A stretch of DNA of 64,000 nucleotides, taken from positions 496,001 to 560,000 of the forward strand of contig NZ_JAICDG010000001.1 in assembly GCF_022751215.1 (NCBI RefSeq), read 5' to 3'. A program made the translations under genes and the position numbers. The stretch comes from Actinomadura terrae. GTDB taxonomy: Bacteria > Actinomycetota > Actinomycetes > Streptosporangiales > Streptosporangiaceae. The stretch's first letter is position 1. Every line of letters starts with the position of its first letter. Shown in pieces: positions 9,594-20,856 of the stretch. Below the pieces are notes generated by a model that searched no databases, had not been told where the DNA came from, and saw only the letters and a list, made by a program, of their open reading frames with translations.

Positions 9594-10859
<1,266 letters not shown>

Positions 10860-10960
10860 GGCCGAAAAGATACCGGAGTGGCAGTGCGGTCATCGGTGAG
10901 ACCTTCGTACCAAGTTGGATTTCGGACCAATAATGTGATCTACCGGCTAATATCCCCTTG

Positions 10961-12604
10961 TCAGCTCCGTCGGCCGATGGACAGGACGGGTCCGGTGGTG
11001 TCGGCGAAGAAGTCCTCGCCCTTGTCGTCGACCACGATGAACGCCGGGAAGTCCTCGACTTCGATCTTCCACACCGCCTCCATGCCGAGCTCGGCGTACT
11101 CCAGGACCTCGACCTTGCGGATGCAGTCCTGCGCGAGGCGCGCGGCCGGGCCGCCGATCGAGCCGAGGTAGAAGCCGCCGTGCGCGGCGCACGCGTCGGT
11201 GACCTGCTTGGAGCGGTTGCCCTTGGCCAGCATGACCAGCGACCCGCCCGCGGCCTGGAACTGCTCGACGTAGGAGTCCATCCGCCCGGCGGTGGTCGGG
11301 CCGAACGAGCCGGACGCGTAGCCCTCCGGCGTCTTTGCCGGACCCGCGTAGTAGACGGCGTGGTCGCGCAGGTACTGCGGCATCGGCTCGCCCGCGTCCA
11401 GCCGCTCCTTGATCTTGGCGTGCGCGATGTCGCGGGCCACGACCAGCGGGCCGGTCAGCGACAGCCGCGTCTTCACCGGGTACCGGGTCAGCTCGGCCCG
11501 GATCTCGCTCATCGGACGGTTCAGGTCGATCCGCACGACCTCGTCGTCGAGGTGCTCGTCGGTCGTGTCCGGGAGGTACTGCGCGGGGTCGGTCTCCAGC
11601 CGCTCCAGGAACACGCCCTCCGCCGTGATCTTGGCGAGCGCCTGCCGGTCGGCGCTGCACGACACCGCGATCGCCACCGGGCAGGACGCGCCGTGCCGGG
11701 GCAGCCTGATCACCCGCACGTCGTGGCAGAAGTACTTGCCGCCGAACTGCGCGCCGATCCCGAGCCGCTGCGTCAGCTCGAACACCTGGAGCTCCAGCTC
11801 CAGGTCGCGGAACCCGTGCCCGAGCGGCGAGCCCTCGCTCGGGATCGTGTCGAGGTAGTGCGCCGAGGCGTACTTGGCGGTCTTCAGCGCGTACTCGGCG
11901 GACGTCCCGCCCACGACGATCGCCAGGTGGTAGGGCGGGCACGCGGCCGTCCCCAGCGAGCGGATCTTCTCCTCCAGGAACGTCATCATCCGCTTGGGGT
12001 TCAGGACGGCCTTGGTCTCCTGGTAGAGGAACGACTTGTTCGCGCTGCCCCCGCCCTTGGCCATGAACAGGAACTTGTACGCCTCGCCCGGGGCCGCGTA
12101 CAGCTCGATCTGCGCGGGCAGGTTGCTGCCGGTGTTCTTCTCGTCCCACATCGTCACCGGCGCCATCTGCGAGTAGCGCAGGTTCAGCTTCGTGTACGCG
12201 TCGTACACGCCCCGGGAGATGTGCTCCTCGTCGTGCCCGTCGGTGAGGACGTGCTGGCCGCGCTTGCCCATCACGATCGCGGTGCCGGTGTCCTGGCACA
12301 TGGGCAGGACGCCGCCGGAGGCGATGCCCGCGTTCTTCAGCAGGTCCAGCGCGACGAACCGGTCGTTGGGGGAGGCCTCGGGGTCGTCCAGGATGCGGCG
12401 GAGCTGCGCCAGGTGCGCCGGCCGCAGCAGGTGCGCGATGTCGCGCATCGCGGTCTCGGTGAGCAGCCGGAGCGCCTCCGGCTCGACCTGCAAGAACGTC
12501 CGTCCGCCCGCCTCGAACCTCGACACGCCCTCGGAGGTGAGGAGCCGGTAGTCGGTGTCGTCGGGGCCGATCGGCAGCAGGTCGGTGTAGGAGAACTCAG
12601 GCAT
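10961..12604 (-). CDS. fumA: Fumarate hydratase class I (Fe-S)
   Basis: The 547-residue enzyme is the single-chain class I fumarase with a [4Fe-4S] cluster. The N-terminal part carries the cluster and substrate segments ([48 protein letters not shown]), and the C-terminal domain holds the [28 protein letters not shown] segment (positions about 410-435). It catalyses the same reaction as FumC but is oxygen- and iron-sensitive. The start ATG overlaps the stop of the upstream EamA transporter by one base (TGATG), so the two are translationally coupled. Keeping both fumarase classes usually serves iron or oxygen fluctuation; that is inference. Confidence 0.94.
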   Translation of the reverse strand: MPEFSYTDLLPIGPDDTDYRLLTSEGVSRFEAGGRTFLQVEPEALRLLTETAMRDIAHLLRPAHLAQLRRILDDPEASPNDRFVALDLLKNAGIASGGVLPMCQDTGTAIVMGKRGQHVLTDGHDEEHISRGVYDAYTKLNLRYSQMAPVTMWDEKNTGSNLPAQIELYAAPGEAYKFLFMAKGGGSANKSFLYQETKAVLNPKRMMTFLEEKIRSLGTAACPPYHLAIVVGGTSAEYALKTAKYASAHYLDTIPSEGSPLGHGFRDLELELQVFELTQRLGIGAQFGGKYFCHDVRVIRLPRHGASCPVAIAVSCSADRQALAKITAEGVFLERLETDPAQYLPDTTDEHLDDEVVRIDLNRPMSEIRAELTRYPVKTRLSLTGPLVVARDIAHAKIKERLDAGEPMPQYLRDHAVYYAGPAKTPEGYASGSFGPTTAGRMDSYVEQFQAAGGSLVMLAKGNRSKQVTDACAAHGGFYLGSIGGPAARLAQDCIRKVEVLEYAELGMEAVWKIEVEDFPAFIVVDDKGEDFFADTTGPVLSIGRRS

Positions 12605-13587
12605 CAGGCAGAACCTCGCGCGAACTCGATGGAGGCCGTCCCAGGGGGCTCGATGGGGGCCGCCTCACAGGGTACGGCCCGGGCGCGCAGGCCGACGACG
12701 ACCCCCGCCGCGACGAGCGCGGCCCCGCCGAGGTCGGCGGGCCCCGGGGTGTCCAGGCCGAGCGCGACGGTCGCGATCACGGCGCTGACCGGGATGACCC
12801 CGGCGAACAGGCCGGCGCGGTCGGGGCCGAGGCGGCCGAGCGCGTCGTACCAGAGCAGGAACGCGATCGTCGTGACGATCACCGACAGGTAGCCCAGGCC
12901 CGCGAGCTCGGGGCCGGTGGGGACGCGCAGGACGGCGCCGCCGTCGCGCACCAGGCCGATCGCGAGCAGCATCGGCGCCGCGAGGCCCGCCGAGTAGGCC
13001 GACACCCGCAGCGGCCCGAGCCTCGGCAGCAGCGGGACGGCCAGCAGCGAGAAGCACACCTCGCCGCCGAGCGCGCCGAGCGAGAGCAGCAGGCCGCGCG
13101 GGCTCGCGCCGCCGAGGCCGCTCGCGAGCCCCGCCCCGGCCGCGACCACGCACGCCGACAGCACCACCGGCAGGGCCGGGCGGCGCCGCTCCATCAGCGG
13201 CCCGACCAGCGCCAGCACGATCGGGACCGTCGCGATCACCGTCCCGATCGTGGCCGGGCTGGTGTCGCGGGTGGCGAACACGATGCACACGTTGAACGCG
13301 GCGAGGCCCGTCGCTGCTAGCGCCGCGAGCAGCGCCCATTCTCGCGGCCTCGGCCAATGGGCCGTTCCGGGGGGTGTGGGGGCTCGGCCCCCCACAAGAG
13401 ACCGGGCCGGAGTGCGGTCCAGGCGGGTGACCAGCAGCAGGATCAGCGCGGCGACCGCGTACCGGACGGCCTGGCCGCCGAACACCGGGTAGTCGGAGAT
13501 CGTCGCCGACACGGCCGCCAGCGAGCCGACGAGGCACATCGCGGTCCCGGCGCCGACCATGCCGCGCCGGCTGGAGTTCAGGTTCAT
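12604..13587 (-). CDS. EamA/DMT-family transporter
   Basis: The 327-residue product has about ten hydrophobic helices arranged as two EamA repeats, typical of drug/metabolite exporters such as RhtA/YdcZ-like proteins. I chose ATG 13587 (MNLNSSRRG) because the longer frame to 13680 runs into the divergent promoter region. The gene is divergent from a MocR-type regulator whose gene starts at 13703, and EamA transporters are often MocR targets. Its stop overlaps the fumA start. The substrate is unknown; export of an amino acid or vitamin B6-related compound would fit the MocR partner. Confidence 0.85.
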   Translation of the reverse strand: MNLNSSRRGMVGAGTAMCLVGSLAAVSATISDYPVFGGQAVRYAVAALILLLVTRLDRTPARSLVGGRAPTPPGTAHWPRPREWALLAALAATGLAAFNVCIVFATRDTSPATIGTVIATVPIVLALVGPLMERRRPALPVVLSACVVAAGAGLASGLGGASPRGLLLSLGALGGEVCFSLLAVPLLPRLGPLRVSAYSAGLAAPMLLAIGLVRDGGAVLRVPTGPELAGLGYLSVIVTTIAFLLWYDALGRLGPDRAGLFAGVIPVSAVIATVALGLDTPGPADLGGAALVAAGVVVGLRARAVPCEAAPIEPPGTASIEFARGSA

Positions 13588-13590
13588 GAC

Positions 13591-13610
13591 ATGGCACGTT
13601 ATGGCGTGTT
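13591..13610. promoter_or_regulatory. Tandem 10-bp direct repeats between EamA and MocR genes
   Basis: ATGGCACGTT (13591-13600) is followed directly by ATGGCGTGTT (13601-13610), matching at 8 of 10 positions. They sit in the divergent promoter region just upstream of the EamA start. MocR/PdxR regulators typically bind direct repeats in such regions, so this is a candidate MocR site; binding is inferred. Confidence 0.45.
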
Positions 13611-13702
13611 TGGTCTGCGAAACAGGGCCAATCGCCGCGAGCCGCCCAGGACCAAAACTCCGGGCCGTGACACGCTCCATCCCTCCGGACGCTGAACGTG
13701 AT

Positions 13703-15139
13703 GTGACCGACCTTCATCTCCCCCTCGACCGGGCCGCCGGACGGCTGTCGGCGCAGATCGCCGCGGGCTTCCGGGCGGCCGTCCGATCCGGCCGGCTCAC
13801 GGCGGGGACCCGGCTGCCGTCGAGCCGCGACCTGGCGCGCGACATGGACGTCTCGCGGGGTGTCGTCGTCGCCGCCTACGAGCAGCTGACCGCCGAGGGC
13901 TTCCTGGTGGCCCGGCGCGGCGACGGGACCCGGATCGCGCCGCTCGCCCGTCCCGACGAGCCGCCGGGCCCGGCGTCCCCGGAGCCCCCGGCCGCCTACG
14001 CGGCGGACGCGCCGCAGGAGGGCGCCGGGGCGTTGACCCCCCGCCCCTACGACCTGTGGCCGGGCCATCCGGACCTGTCGTCCTTCCCCCGCGACCGCTG
14101 GCTGGCCGCCGCCCGCGCCGCGCTCCGCACGCTGCCGAGCGACGCGCTCTCCTACCCCGACCCCGCCGGCGTCCACGCGCTGCGCGCCGAGCTGGCCGGG
14201 TACCTCTCGCGGGTCCGCGCCGCGCACGCCGACCCGAACCGCCTGGTGATCATGAACGGGGTCGCGCACGGGCTGTCGGCGCTGGTCGCCCTGCTCCGCG
14301 CGGACGGGCACACGACGCTCGCGGTGGAGGACCCGACGAGCGTCCGGCAGCTGCCGATGCTGGAGGCGGGCATCCGCGTCGTCCGCGTCCGGGTGGACGC
14401 CGAGGGCCTGAACGTCGACGACCTGGCCCGCACCGGGGCGCGCGCGGTGCTGGTCACGCCCGCGCACCAGTACCCGACGGGCGTGGTGCTGTCGGCGCGC
14501 CGCCGCGCCGCGCTGATCGCCTGGGCCCGCGGCGTGCACGGCCTGATCATCGAGGACGACTACGACGCCGAGTTCCGCTACGACCGCGAGCCGGTCGGCT
14601 GCCTCCAGGGCGTCGATCCCGACCGGGTCGTGCTGCTCGGCTCGGTGAGCAAGTCGCTCGCGCCCGCGCTCCGGCTCGGCTGGGCCGTCGCGCCGCCCGT
14701 CCTGGCCGAGCGGCTGCGCGCGCACCGCGCCCACACCGACCTCGGCTCGCCCGTCCTGGAGCAGCACGCGCTCGCCGAGTTCATCAGGAGCGGCGGCTAC
14801 GACCGGCATCTGCGCACGATGCGGCGCAGGTACCGGGCCCGGCGGGACGCGCTGGCCCAGGCGATCCACGAGCACGTGCCCGGCGCCATGGTTCAGGGCG
14901 TCTCAGCGGGCATCCACCTGTACGTGGAGCTTCCCCCCGGCTGCGACGAGGAGCGGGTGGCCGACGCCGCCGGACGCGCCGGCGTCGCGGTCGCCGGCGC
15001 CCGCACGATGTGGTCGCCCGCCCGCGCCGGACGCGCCGCGCCCGCGCTCGTCCTCGGCTACGCCAGGCAGAGCGAGCCGCGGCTGGTCAAGGCGGCGGAA
15101 CTGCTGGGGCAGGTGGTTGCCAGGGAGGCTCGCGGGTAG
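13703..15139 (+). CDS. MocR/PdxR-type GntR regulator with aminotransferase fold
   Basis: The product (478 residues from GTG 13703) has an N-terminal GntR winged helix (GTRLPSSRDLARDMDVSRGVVVAAYEQL at about residues 35-62) joined to a fold-type I aminotransferase domain. The PLP-binding segment is LLGSVSKSLAPALRLGW, with the Schiff-base Lys in SVSKS, and the IEDDYDAEFRYDREP motif is present. Such proteins sense PLP or amino compounds and usually activate an adjacent divergent gene, here the EamA transporter. The frame is open to 13559; starts at GTG 13667 or GTG 13703 are both possible because neither has a clear ribosome binding site. Confidence 0.88.
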   Translation: MTDLHLPLDRAAGRLSAQIAAGFRAAVRSGRLTAGTRLPSSRDLARDMDVSRGVVVAAYEQLTAEGFLVARRGDGTRIAPLARPDEPPGPASPEPPAAYAADAPQEGAGALTPRPYDLWPGHPDLSSFPRDRWLAAARAALRTLPSDALSYPDPAGVHALRAELAGYLSRVRAAHADPNRLVIMNGVAHGLSALVALLRADGHTTLAVEDPTSVRQLPMLEAGIRVVRVRVDAEGLNVDDLARTGARAVLVTPAHQYPTGVVLSARRRAALIAWARGVHGLIIEDDYDAEFRYDREPVGCLQGVDPDRVVLLGSVSKSLAPALRLGWAVAPPVLAERLRAHRAHTDLGSPVLEQHALAEFIRSGGYDRHLRTMRRRYRARRDALAQAIHEHVPGAMVQGVSAGIHLYVELPPGCDEERVADAAGRAGVAVAGARTMWSPARAGRAAPALVLGYARQSEPRLVKAAELLGQVVAREARG

Positions 15140-15168
15140 GAACACGGTCCCCGGTGTAGGAGGTATGG

Positions 15169-15399
15169 ATGAGTCTGGATGAGGCCGCGCGGCAGCTCAG
15201 GATGGCCGGCCACGACGCACAGGTGGCCTTCGACTGCGTCGGGCTCGGTGACCTGGAGCGGGCGCAGGAGCACGCCGTCACCCTCCGCGCCGCCGCCGAC
15301 GCCGCCGAGGTGGCGTTGAGTCAGGCGTTGAAGGACCTCACCCCCGACCAGGCGCAGGTCGAGGGGGAACGTGCCATCACCGCGTTGGAGGACGCCTGA
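15169..15399 (+). CDS. Small conserved helical protein, unknown function
   Basis: The 76-residue acidic protein is predicted all-helical, with regular Ala/Leu spacing over residues 1-70, and has no signal peptide or metal motif. It has an excellent ribosome binding site (TAGGAGGT, 6 nt before the ATG) and begins 29 nt after the MocR stop, so co-transcription with the regulator is likely. I do not recognise the family. Confidence 0.72.
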   Translation: MSLDEAARQLRMAGHDAQVAFDCVGLGDLERAQEHAVTLRAAADAAEVALSQALKDLTPDQAQVEGERAITALEDA

Positions 15400-15420
15400 C
15401 CTCCGTTCTGTGGAGATCCG

Positions 15421-16644
15421 CTAGAGGCCGGCGGCGGCGGCGTCCGGACGGGCGCCGCCGCCCGCCCGTGCGGGGTCGAAGCCCCGCGCGGTCGCGAACA
15501 CGACGAGGACCAGCGCCGCCGGGACGGTGAAGGCCAGCCGCAGCCCGTGCTCCGCGCTGACCGGCGCGATGGCGCCGACGACCGCCGCGCCCAGCACGAA
15601 CCCGACGTAGTTGAAGATGTTGACGCGGGCGACCGCGACGCCGAGGCCGGTGGGGTCCACCCGTCCGGCCGCGGAGAAGGACACCGGGGCGATCACGCTG
15701 AGGCCGAGCCCGGCGACCGCGAACGCCGCGATCGCCAGCGCCGCGTTCGGCGCCGCCACCACGCCCGCCATGCCGGCGAGGCCGACGGCGCCGCCGAGCC
15801 GCACCACCCGCACCGGGCCCGACCGCCGGACGGCGAGGTCTGCGACCGCGCGGCTCGCGACCATCGCGACCTGGTAGCCGACGTAGCCGAGCGGCGCGAC
15901 CCAGTCGGCGCCGGACAGCTCGTCGTCCAGGTACTTCGCGCCGTAGGAGGAGATGGCCGAGTCGGCGAGGTAGGCGACGGCCAGCGCCGCCCCCACCGCC
16001 AGGATCGGCCGCCACGGGACGCGGCGTCCGGCCGCCCGCAGCTCCTCGGCCGACGGCCCGCCGCCCTCCTCCGCCCGGCCGTAAAGGCGGGGCCCGGTGG
16101 CGAGCGAGGCCGCGACCGCGGCGGCCGCCGCGACCGCGAAGGCGGTGCCGAGCGGGAGGTCCATCCTGTTGGCCAGCGACGACCACAGGCCGCCGAGGAT
16201 CCCGGCGAGGCTCCACACCGCGTAGCAGCCGGTGATCAGGCTGACCCCGTACCGGCGCTCGACCGCGATGCCCTGCGCGTTCATCGAGGCGTCCACCGCG
16301 CCGACGAACAGGCCGAACAGCGCGACCGCCGCGTACAGCGGGAGGTCGTGGTCGCCGGTGAGGCCGATCACCGCGATCGTCAGCGCCACCGCGGGCTGCG
16401 CCGCCCGCAGCACGGGCGCGCTCCCGATCCGCTGGAACAGCGCGCCCGAGACGACGCTGCCGACCCCGGCGACCAGCGGGACCGTCAGCAGCACCAGCGA
16501 CAGCGTCCCGTCGCCGAGGTGGTGCGCCTTCTGGATCCGCGGGATCTGCGTGACCAGCGAGGCGAAGCACAGCCCCTGGACGGCGAACGCCGCGTACGCG
16601 GCGGACCGGGCCCGCCGGTCCCGCGCGGTGATCCCCTGGCCCAT
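15421..16644 (-). CDS. MFS transporter
   Basis: The 407-residue membrane protein has about 12 predicted helices and the major facilitator layout: N-terminal half to about residue 190, a charged cytoplasmic loop near AEEGGGPSAEELRAAGRR, then the second half. It resembles the FucP/YbjJ-like MFS group (VDASMNAQGIAVERRYG motif). I chose ATG 16644 because GAGAGG lies about 9 nt upstream; the longer frame to 16734 adds residues without a ribosome site. The substrate is unknown. It is convergent with the small gene ending at 15399. Confidence 0.85.
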   Translation of the reverse strand: MGQGITARDRRARSAAYAAFAVQGLCFASLVTQIPRIQKAHHLGDGTLSLVLLTVPLVAGVGSVVSGALFQRIGSAPVLRAAQPAVALTIAVIGLTGDHDLPLYAAVALFGLFVGAVDASMNAQGIAVERRYGVSLITGCYAVWSLAGILGGLWSSLANRMDLPLGTAFAVAAAAAVAASLATGPRLYGRAEEGGGPSAEELRAAGRRVPWRPILAVGAALAVAYLADSAISSYGAKYLDDELSGADWVAPLGYVGYQVAMVASRAVADLAVRRSGPVRVVRLGGAVGLAGMAGVVAAPNAALAIAAFAVAGLGLSVIAPVSFSAAGRVDPTGLGVAVARVNIFNYVGFVLGAAVVGAIAPVSAEHGLRLAFTVPAALVLVVFATARGFDPARAGGGARPDAAAAGL

Positions 16645-16750
16645 GCCGCCCGACCTCTCTGCGCCGCGCCCCGCCGCGGACGAAATGTGAAGAAAGTTCG
16701 CGTCAGCGTAGGGAGTGGCGGCGTCCCCGGTCAATCGGCGTTCGCGCCCT

Positions 16751-17548
16751 CTAGTCGATGAGGCGGCGGCGCATGCCCCGGACGGCGATGATCCACGTCA
16801 GCGCGGCGAACAGCACCAGCGCGCCCAGATGGCCGAGGTCGGCCGGCGGCCGCAGGCCGAACACCGCGTGCCGCACCAGCTCCACGCAGTGGTACAGCGG
16901 GTTGAGGTGCGCCGCGAAGTCGACCCAGCCGGGCAGCTCGCCGATCGGGAAGAACGTCCCGGCGATCAGGAACAGCGGCGTCACCACACCGGTGATCACG
17001 TAGTCGAAGGAGTTGATCGACGGGACGACCGTCGACGCCCACATCCCGAACAGCCCGAACCCGAGCGCGGTGAAGAACGCGATGACCGGCACCAGCAGCA
17101 TGCCGAAGGAGGGGTCCAGGCCGAAGCACAGCGCCACGAGCAGCGGCGAGCACGAGTACACCGCCGACTTCGCCGCGATCCACAGCGCCTCGGCCGTCAC
17201 CAGCTCGTGCACGTCCACCGGCGCGGACAGCATGCCGGAGTAGGTGTGCTGGAACACCCGCCGGATGTAGCTGTTGAACATCCCCGGGAAGATCGAGGTG
17301 AACAGCGCCGCCGTGCCGACCACGCCGGTCGCGACGAAGTCCAGGTAGCGGTAGTTCCCGATCGCCGCGACCATCGAGCCGAACCCGTAGCCGAACGCCA
17401 GCAGGAAGAACGTCGGCTCCGCGATCGAGGCGAACGACTGCGACCTCCAGTAGCGCTTGTAGAGGGCCAGCTCGTGCCGCCAGACGCCCTTGACCGGCGC
17501 CATCTCGAACCGCCTGAGCCTCGGGGCCCGCTCCGCCCGCACGGTCAT
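16751..17548 (-). CDS. ABC-2 type exporter permease
   Basis: The 265-residue permease has six predicted membrane helices and the ABC-2 pattern seen in NodJ/DrrB proteins (LNPLYHCVELVRHAVFG near the C-terminus). The start ATG overlaps the stop of the upstream ATPase gene (ATGA, 17545-17548), so the pair is translated together as one exporter. The longer frame to 17932 is a shadow of the ATPase gene. The substrate is unknown; polyketide-type drug or lipid-linked compounds are typical for this class. Confidence 0.9.
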   Translation of the reverse strand: MTVRAERAPRLRRFEMAPVKGVWRHELALYKRYWRSQSFASIAEPTFFLLAFGYGFGSMVAAIGNYRYLDFVATGVVGTAALFTSIFPGMFNSYIRRVFQHTYSGMLSAPVDVHELVTAEALWIAAKSAVYSCSPLLVALCFGLDPSFGMLLVPVIAFFTALGFGLFGMWASTVVPSINSFDYVITGVVTPLFLIAGTFFPIGELPGWVDFAAHLNPLYHCVELVRHAVFGLRPPADLGHLGALVLFAALTWIIAVRGMRRRLID

Positions 17549-18543
17549 TCCACACTCTCCCCGGTCAGCACCACGAACACGTCCTCCAGGCTGGACGCGC
17601 GGCGGACCCCGTCGGGGCCGAGCTCCTCGTCCAGCGACGGCGGGATCGTCTCGGCCCGCAGCACCGACACCGACGGGCCGGTGCGGCGGGTGGGCAGCCC
17701 CGCGCCATGCGCCAGCCGCTCCACGTCGGAGAGCCGGTCGGGCGGGCCGTGGTGCTCCACCACCAGCTCGCCCGCGTGCTCGGCGACGAGCCGCGCGGGC
17801 GTCCCGCGCGCGATCACCCTGCCGTGCGACATCAGCGCGCACTCGTCGGCGAGCCGCTCGGCCTCCTCGATGTAGTGCGTCGACATCAGGACCGTCGTCC
17901 CGGCGGCGCGCAGCCCGTCGATCAGCCCCCACAGCTCGGCGCGGACCTGCGGGTCGAGGCCGACGGTCGGCTCGTCCAGCAGCACCAGGGCCGGGCGGTG
18001 CACGAGGCCGCGCGCGATCAGCAGCCGCCGCCGCATCCCGCCGGACAGGTCGTCGACCTTGGTGCGCTGCCGCTCGGTGAGGTGCGCCAGCGCGAGCGCG
18101 TCGTCGACCGCCCGGCTCCGCTCCGCGCGCGGAACCCGGTACAGGTGCGCGAACACCTCCAGGTTCTCGCGGGCCGTCAGCTCCTCGTCGAGGTTGTCCT
18201 GCTGGGGGACGACCCCCATCGCCGCCCGCGCGCGCTTGGACTCGCGCGGGACCGGGAAGCCGAGCACGTGGATCGTTCCCTCGGTCGGGACGGCCTGCGC
18301 GGTCAGCAGCTTCATCGTCGTCGACTTCCCGGCGCCGTTCGGGCCGAGCAGCCCCAGGCAGATCCCGGTGGGGACGTCGAGGTCGAGGCCGTCCACCGCC
18401 GTGAAGTCGCCGAAGCGCTTGACGACGCCCCGGAGGCTGATCGCCGCCGCGCCCCCGTCCTCCCCGGCGGCCGCGACGCCCGTCTGGTCTTTTGCGGGAG
18501 GACGACCGTCCAAATTCCCCGAAATTGATCTTTTTACCGCCAT
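17545..18543 (-). CDS. ABC-2 exporter ATP-binding protein
   Basis: The 332-residue ATPase has Walker A GPNGAGKST (about residues 63-71), the signature LSGGMRRRL, Walker B LVLLDEPTVGLDP and the switch His in STHYIEEAERL. A C-terminal DUF4162-like extension (about 250-332) follows, as in DrrA/NodI transporters. It powers the permease encoded next, with overlapping stop and start codons. The N-terminal 25 residues are variable; ATG 18543 follows AGGGTGA. The gene is divergent from the DUF1707 gene at 18627. Confidence 0.93.
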   Translation of the reverse strand: MAVKRSISGNLDGRPPAKDQTGVAAAGEDGGAAAISLRGVVKRFGDFTAVDGLDLDVPTGICLGLLGPNGAGKSTTMKLLTAQAVPTEGTIHVLGFPVPRESKRARAAMGVVPQQDNLDEELTARENLEVFAHLYRVPRAERSRAVDDALALAHLTERQRTKVDDLSGGMRRRLLIARGLVHRPALVLLDEPTVGLDPQVRAELWGLIDGLRAAGTTVLMSTHYIEEAERLADECALMSHGRVIARGTPARLVAEHAGELVVEHHGPPDRLSDVERLAHGAGLPTRRTGPSVSVLRAETIPPSLDEELGPDGVRRASSLEDVFVVLTGESVE

Positions 18544-18626
18544 TGCGTCACCCTAAGTAGAAAACAGGCGAAAACGACAGTGGTCATGCCCTCGGAGCAC
18601 CGCCGCCCGGCCGTTAACCTCTAGGT

Positions 18627-19235
18627 GTGGAGATCCCCCGGCGACCGGCCGCCGAACAGGCGACGCGCGTCCGCGACCTGCGCGCCTCCGATGCCGACCG
18701 GGAACGCGTCGCCGCCGTGCTCGCCGAGGCCCTCGCCGACGGGCGGCTGACCGCCGAGGAGCACGCCGACCGCGCCGACCGCGTCTACGCCGCCCGGACG
18801 CTGGGCGACCTGACCGGGCTGACCGGCGACCTCGGCCCCGAGGAGGCCCAGCCGATCCTCGTGGACGACCGTCCGCTCACCGTGTTCTTCGGCCGGACGC
18901 GGCGCGAGGGCCGCTGGGTCGTGCCCGTCAAACTCCCGCTGCTCGCCCTGTTCGGGACCGTCGAGCTCGACCTGCGCCAGGCCGTCCTCCAGCGCCGCCA
19001 CATCGTCCTGGACGCCACGGTGCTCGGCGGGCGGATCAGGCTGCTGGTCCCCGAGGGCGTCCGCGTGGACGTGACGGGACGCACCGTCCTCAGCACCCGC
19101 GAGCTGCGCACCAGGCCCGGCGCGGACGGCCCGACGATCGAGGTCGCGGGCACGCTGATCTGCACGTCCGTGCGCGCCCGGTCGCCGCGCCGCTCGCTGC
19201 GCGACCGCGTCCGGGGCCGCCTCGGCCGCCGCTGA
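18627..19235 (+). CDS. DUF1707 (SHOCT-like) protein with LiaF-type C-terminus
   Basis: The 202-residue protein has an N-terminal DUF1707 domain (RASDADRERVAAVLAEALADGRLTAEEHADRADRVYAARTLGDL region, about residues 19-62). A beta-rich domain of the LiaF/cell-wall-active antibiotic response type (about 85-180) follows, and a strongly basic tail. No membrane helix is clear. DUF1707 proteins are frequent in actinobacteria and usually membrane-associated; their role is unknown. The GTG start is divergent from the ABC exporter genes, which could hint at envelope-stress control. Confidence 0.82.
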   Translation: MEIPRRPAAEQATRVRDLRASDADRERVAAVLAEALADGRLTAEEHADRADRVYAARTLGDLTGLTGDLGPEEAQPILVDDRPLTVFFGRTRREGRWVVPVKLPLLALFGTVELDLRQAVLQRRHIVLDATVLGGRIRLLVPEGVRVDVTGRTVLSTRELRTRPGADGPTIEVAGTLICTSVRARSPRRSLRDRVRGRLGRR

Positions 19236-19261
19236 GCCCGGGGTTTCGCGGTGGGGCGGCG

Positions 19262-19978
19262 TCAGGAGCCGGGCTTGGCCGAGGTCGAGGGCGCCGGGAT
19301 CGCGCCCTTGCTCTGCGGCCGGAGCGCGGCCGCCAGGACCGCCAGCTCCTCGTAGGACGCCGTGCCCGTCACCACCAGGCTCACGCCGTCGGGCAGGGTG
19401 CGCGCGAGCGAGTTCGCCTTCTTGTCCTTGCGGTGGTACTTCGTCCAGGTGACGCCGTTGACCAGCTGCGTCCCGAGCGGGTTGCGGTTGTTGGTCATGC
19501 GCGGGACGTAGTCGGCCGCCTTCTCGTTGCTCTGCTCCAGCGCGGCGTACTCGTCGCTCGGCGTCACGAAGCCCAGGTGCCAGGCGACGGGCCTGCCCCC
19601 GCCCTCGTCCAGGCCGTGCAGCCGGGAGCTGGTCGGACGCCAGCCGGGCGGGAGCCCCTGCGGCGCGTAGGAGGTGAACGGCGCGTCGTTGCGCATCGCC
19701 CACTGCTGCGAGGCGTAGTCGACGGTCGGCAGCACCTCCTTGTTGCTGCGCGGCGTGATCAGCACGATCACCGCGACCAGCAGCAGGCAGGCGCCCATCG
19801 CCATCGTGAAGCCGCCGAGGCCCGTGGTCAGCCGCTTGTGGACGCCCGGGCTCACCTGGACGACCTGCGGCGCCGGGGCCTTCTCCGCGGCGGCGGCGTC
19901 GGGCTCGGTGGCGGCGTCCCGGGGGGCGGAGGCGGTCTCCTCGGCGCTCTCGGCCGGGGCCGGGGTCTTGTCGGTCAC
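19262..19978 (-). CDS. DUF4245 membrane-anchored protein
   Basis: The 238-residue protein starts at GTG 19978, with GGAGG about 5 nt upstream. It has an acidic, Ala/Pro-rich cytoplasmic N-terminus, one membrane helix at about residues 60-80 (TMAMGACLLLVAVIVLITP) and an extracytoplasmic DUF4245 domain (SYAPQGLPPGWRPTSSRLHG to VTGTASYEELAVLAAALRP). A counterpart is found beside glpX in mycobacteria, and here it lies just downstream of the TetR gene beside glpX. It starts 20 nt after the TetR stop, so the two are probably co-transcribed. Function unknown. Confidence 0.83.
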   Translation of the reverse strand: MTDKTPAPAESAEETASAPRDAATEPDAAAAEKAPAPQVVQVSPGVHKRLTTGLGGFTMAMGACLLLVAVIVLITPRSNKEVLPTVDYASQQWAMRNDAPFTSYAPQGLPPGWRPTSSRLHGLDEGGGRPVAWHLGFVTPSDEYAALEQSNEKAADYVPRMTNNRNPLGTQLVNGVTWTKYHRKDKKANSLARTLPDGVSLVVTGTASYEELAVLAAALRPQSKGAIPAPSTSAKPGS

Positions 19979-19998
19979 CCCTCCAGCATCCCGCACGC

Positions 19999-20664
19999 TC
20001 AGCGCTGCTCCGTACGGGGGTTGCGGATCGTGCCGAGGATCGCCATGACCTCGCCCGCGAGCCGGCGCGCGGCGCCCTCGTCGTCCATCAGCGAGATCTC
20101 CGACACGGCGCCCGCCATCGCGCCGGTCAGCACCATGACCAGCGCCTCGTCCACCCCGCCGTCGTCGGTGTGGAACAGCGCCGCGTTGCGGCGGGCCCAC
20201 TTGGTGAGGCGCTGCCGCATCACCCGGTCGAACCCGGGCGGGCCGTCGCCGGAGATGAACAGCCGCGAGACGTCCCGCTGGGCCAGGCAGCCGTCGAGGT
20301 AGGCGCGGGCCCCGGCGATGAACTGCCGCATCGGGTCGGTCTCGCCCGCCTCCCGCACGGTGCTGATCGCCTCGCGGGTGCGCTCCTGCTGCCCGGCCTG
20401 GAACTCCTCGAACAGCGTGAGGTACAGGTCGGCCTTGCCGTTGAAGTGGTGGTAGAGGCTCCCGACGCTGGCCCCGGCCTTGGCGACGATGTCGGTCACC
20501 GCGGCCTGCGCGAACCCGGACTCGCAGAAGACGTCCCGCGCCGCGGCCAGCAGGGCCCCGCGCGTCGCGGCGCCCCGGTCGGAGGTCCGCGCGGGGTCGC
20601 CCGCGGCACGCCCGCCGCCGTTGCCTGGCACCCCGCCGGACGAGACGTCCATGTCGCTGCTCAT
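19999..20664 (-). CDS. TetR-family transcriptional regulator
   Basis: The 221-residue regulator has an N-terminal TetR helix-turn-helix (RGALLAAARDVFCESGFAQ, then VTDIVAKAGASVGSLYHHFNGKADLY, about residues 35-85). An all-helical ligand-binding domain follows. The start ATG lies in a basic/Gly-rich segment; a downstream start is possible. It is divergent from glpX, with about 190 bp between them, and precedes the DUF4245 gene by 20 nt. Its ligand is unknown. Confidence 0.9.
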   Translation of the reverse strand: MSSDMDVSSGGVPGNGGGRAAGDPARTSDRGAATRGALLAAARDVFCESGFAQAAVTDIVAKAGASVGSLYHHFNGKADLYLTLFEEFQAGQQERTREAISTVREAGETDPMRQFIAGARAYLDGCLAQRDVSRLFISGDGPPGFDRVMRQRLTKWARRNAALFHTDDGGVDEALVMVLTGAMAGAVSEISLMDDEGAARRLAGEVMAILGTIRNPRTEQR

Positions 20665-20856
20665 GGTGCCTGAGATTACGCCCTCCGCCCCGGGGGAAAC
20701 GATCCCTTGCCCATGTGACCGCCGAATCCGTCCTCGTCACGGTGCCCGGCGCTCGCCCGGCGCTCCCGCGCGGCCGCTCTGGTCTGGTCCAATTTGTGGG
20801 CCACCGTCCGGTCCGCAGAGAATCCGAGTCACCACCGACCGAAGGGGCCGTCCGCC

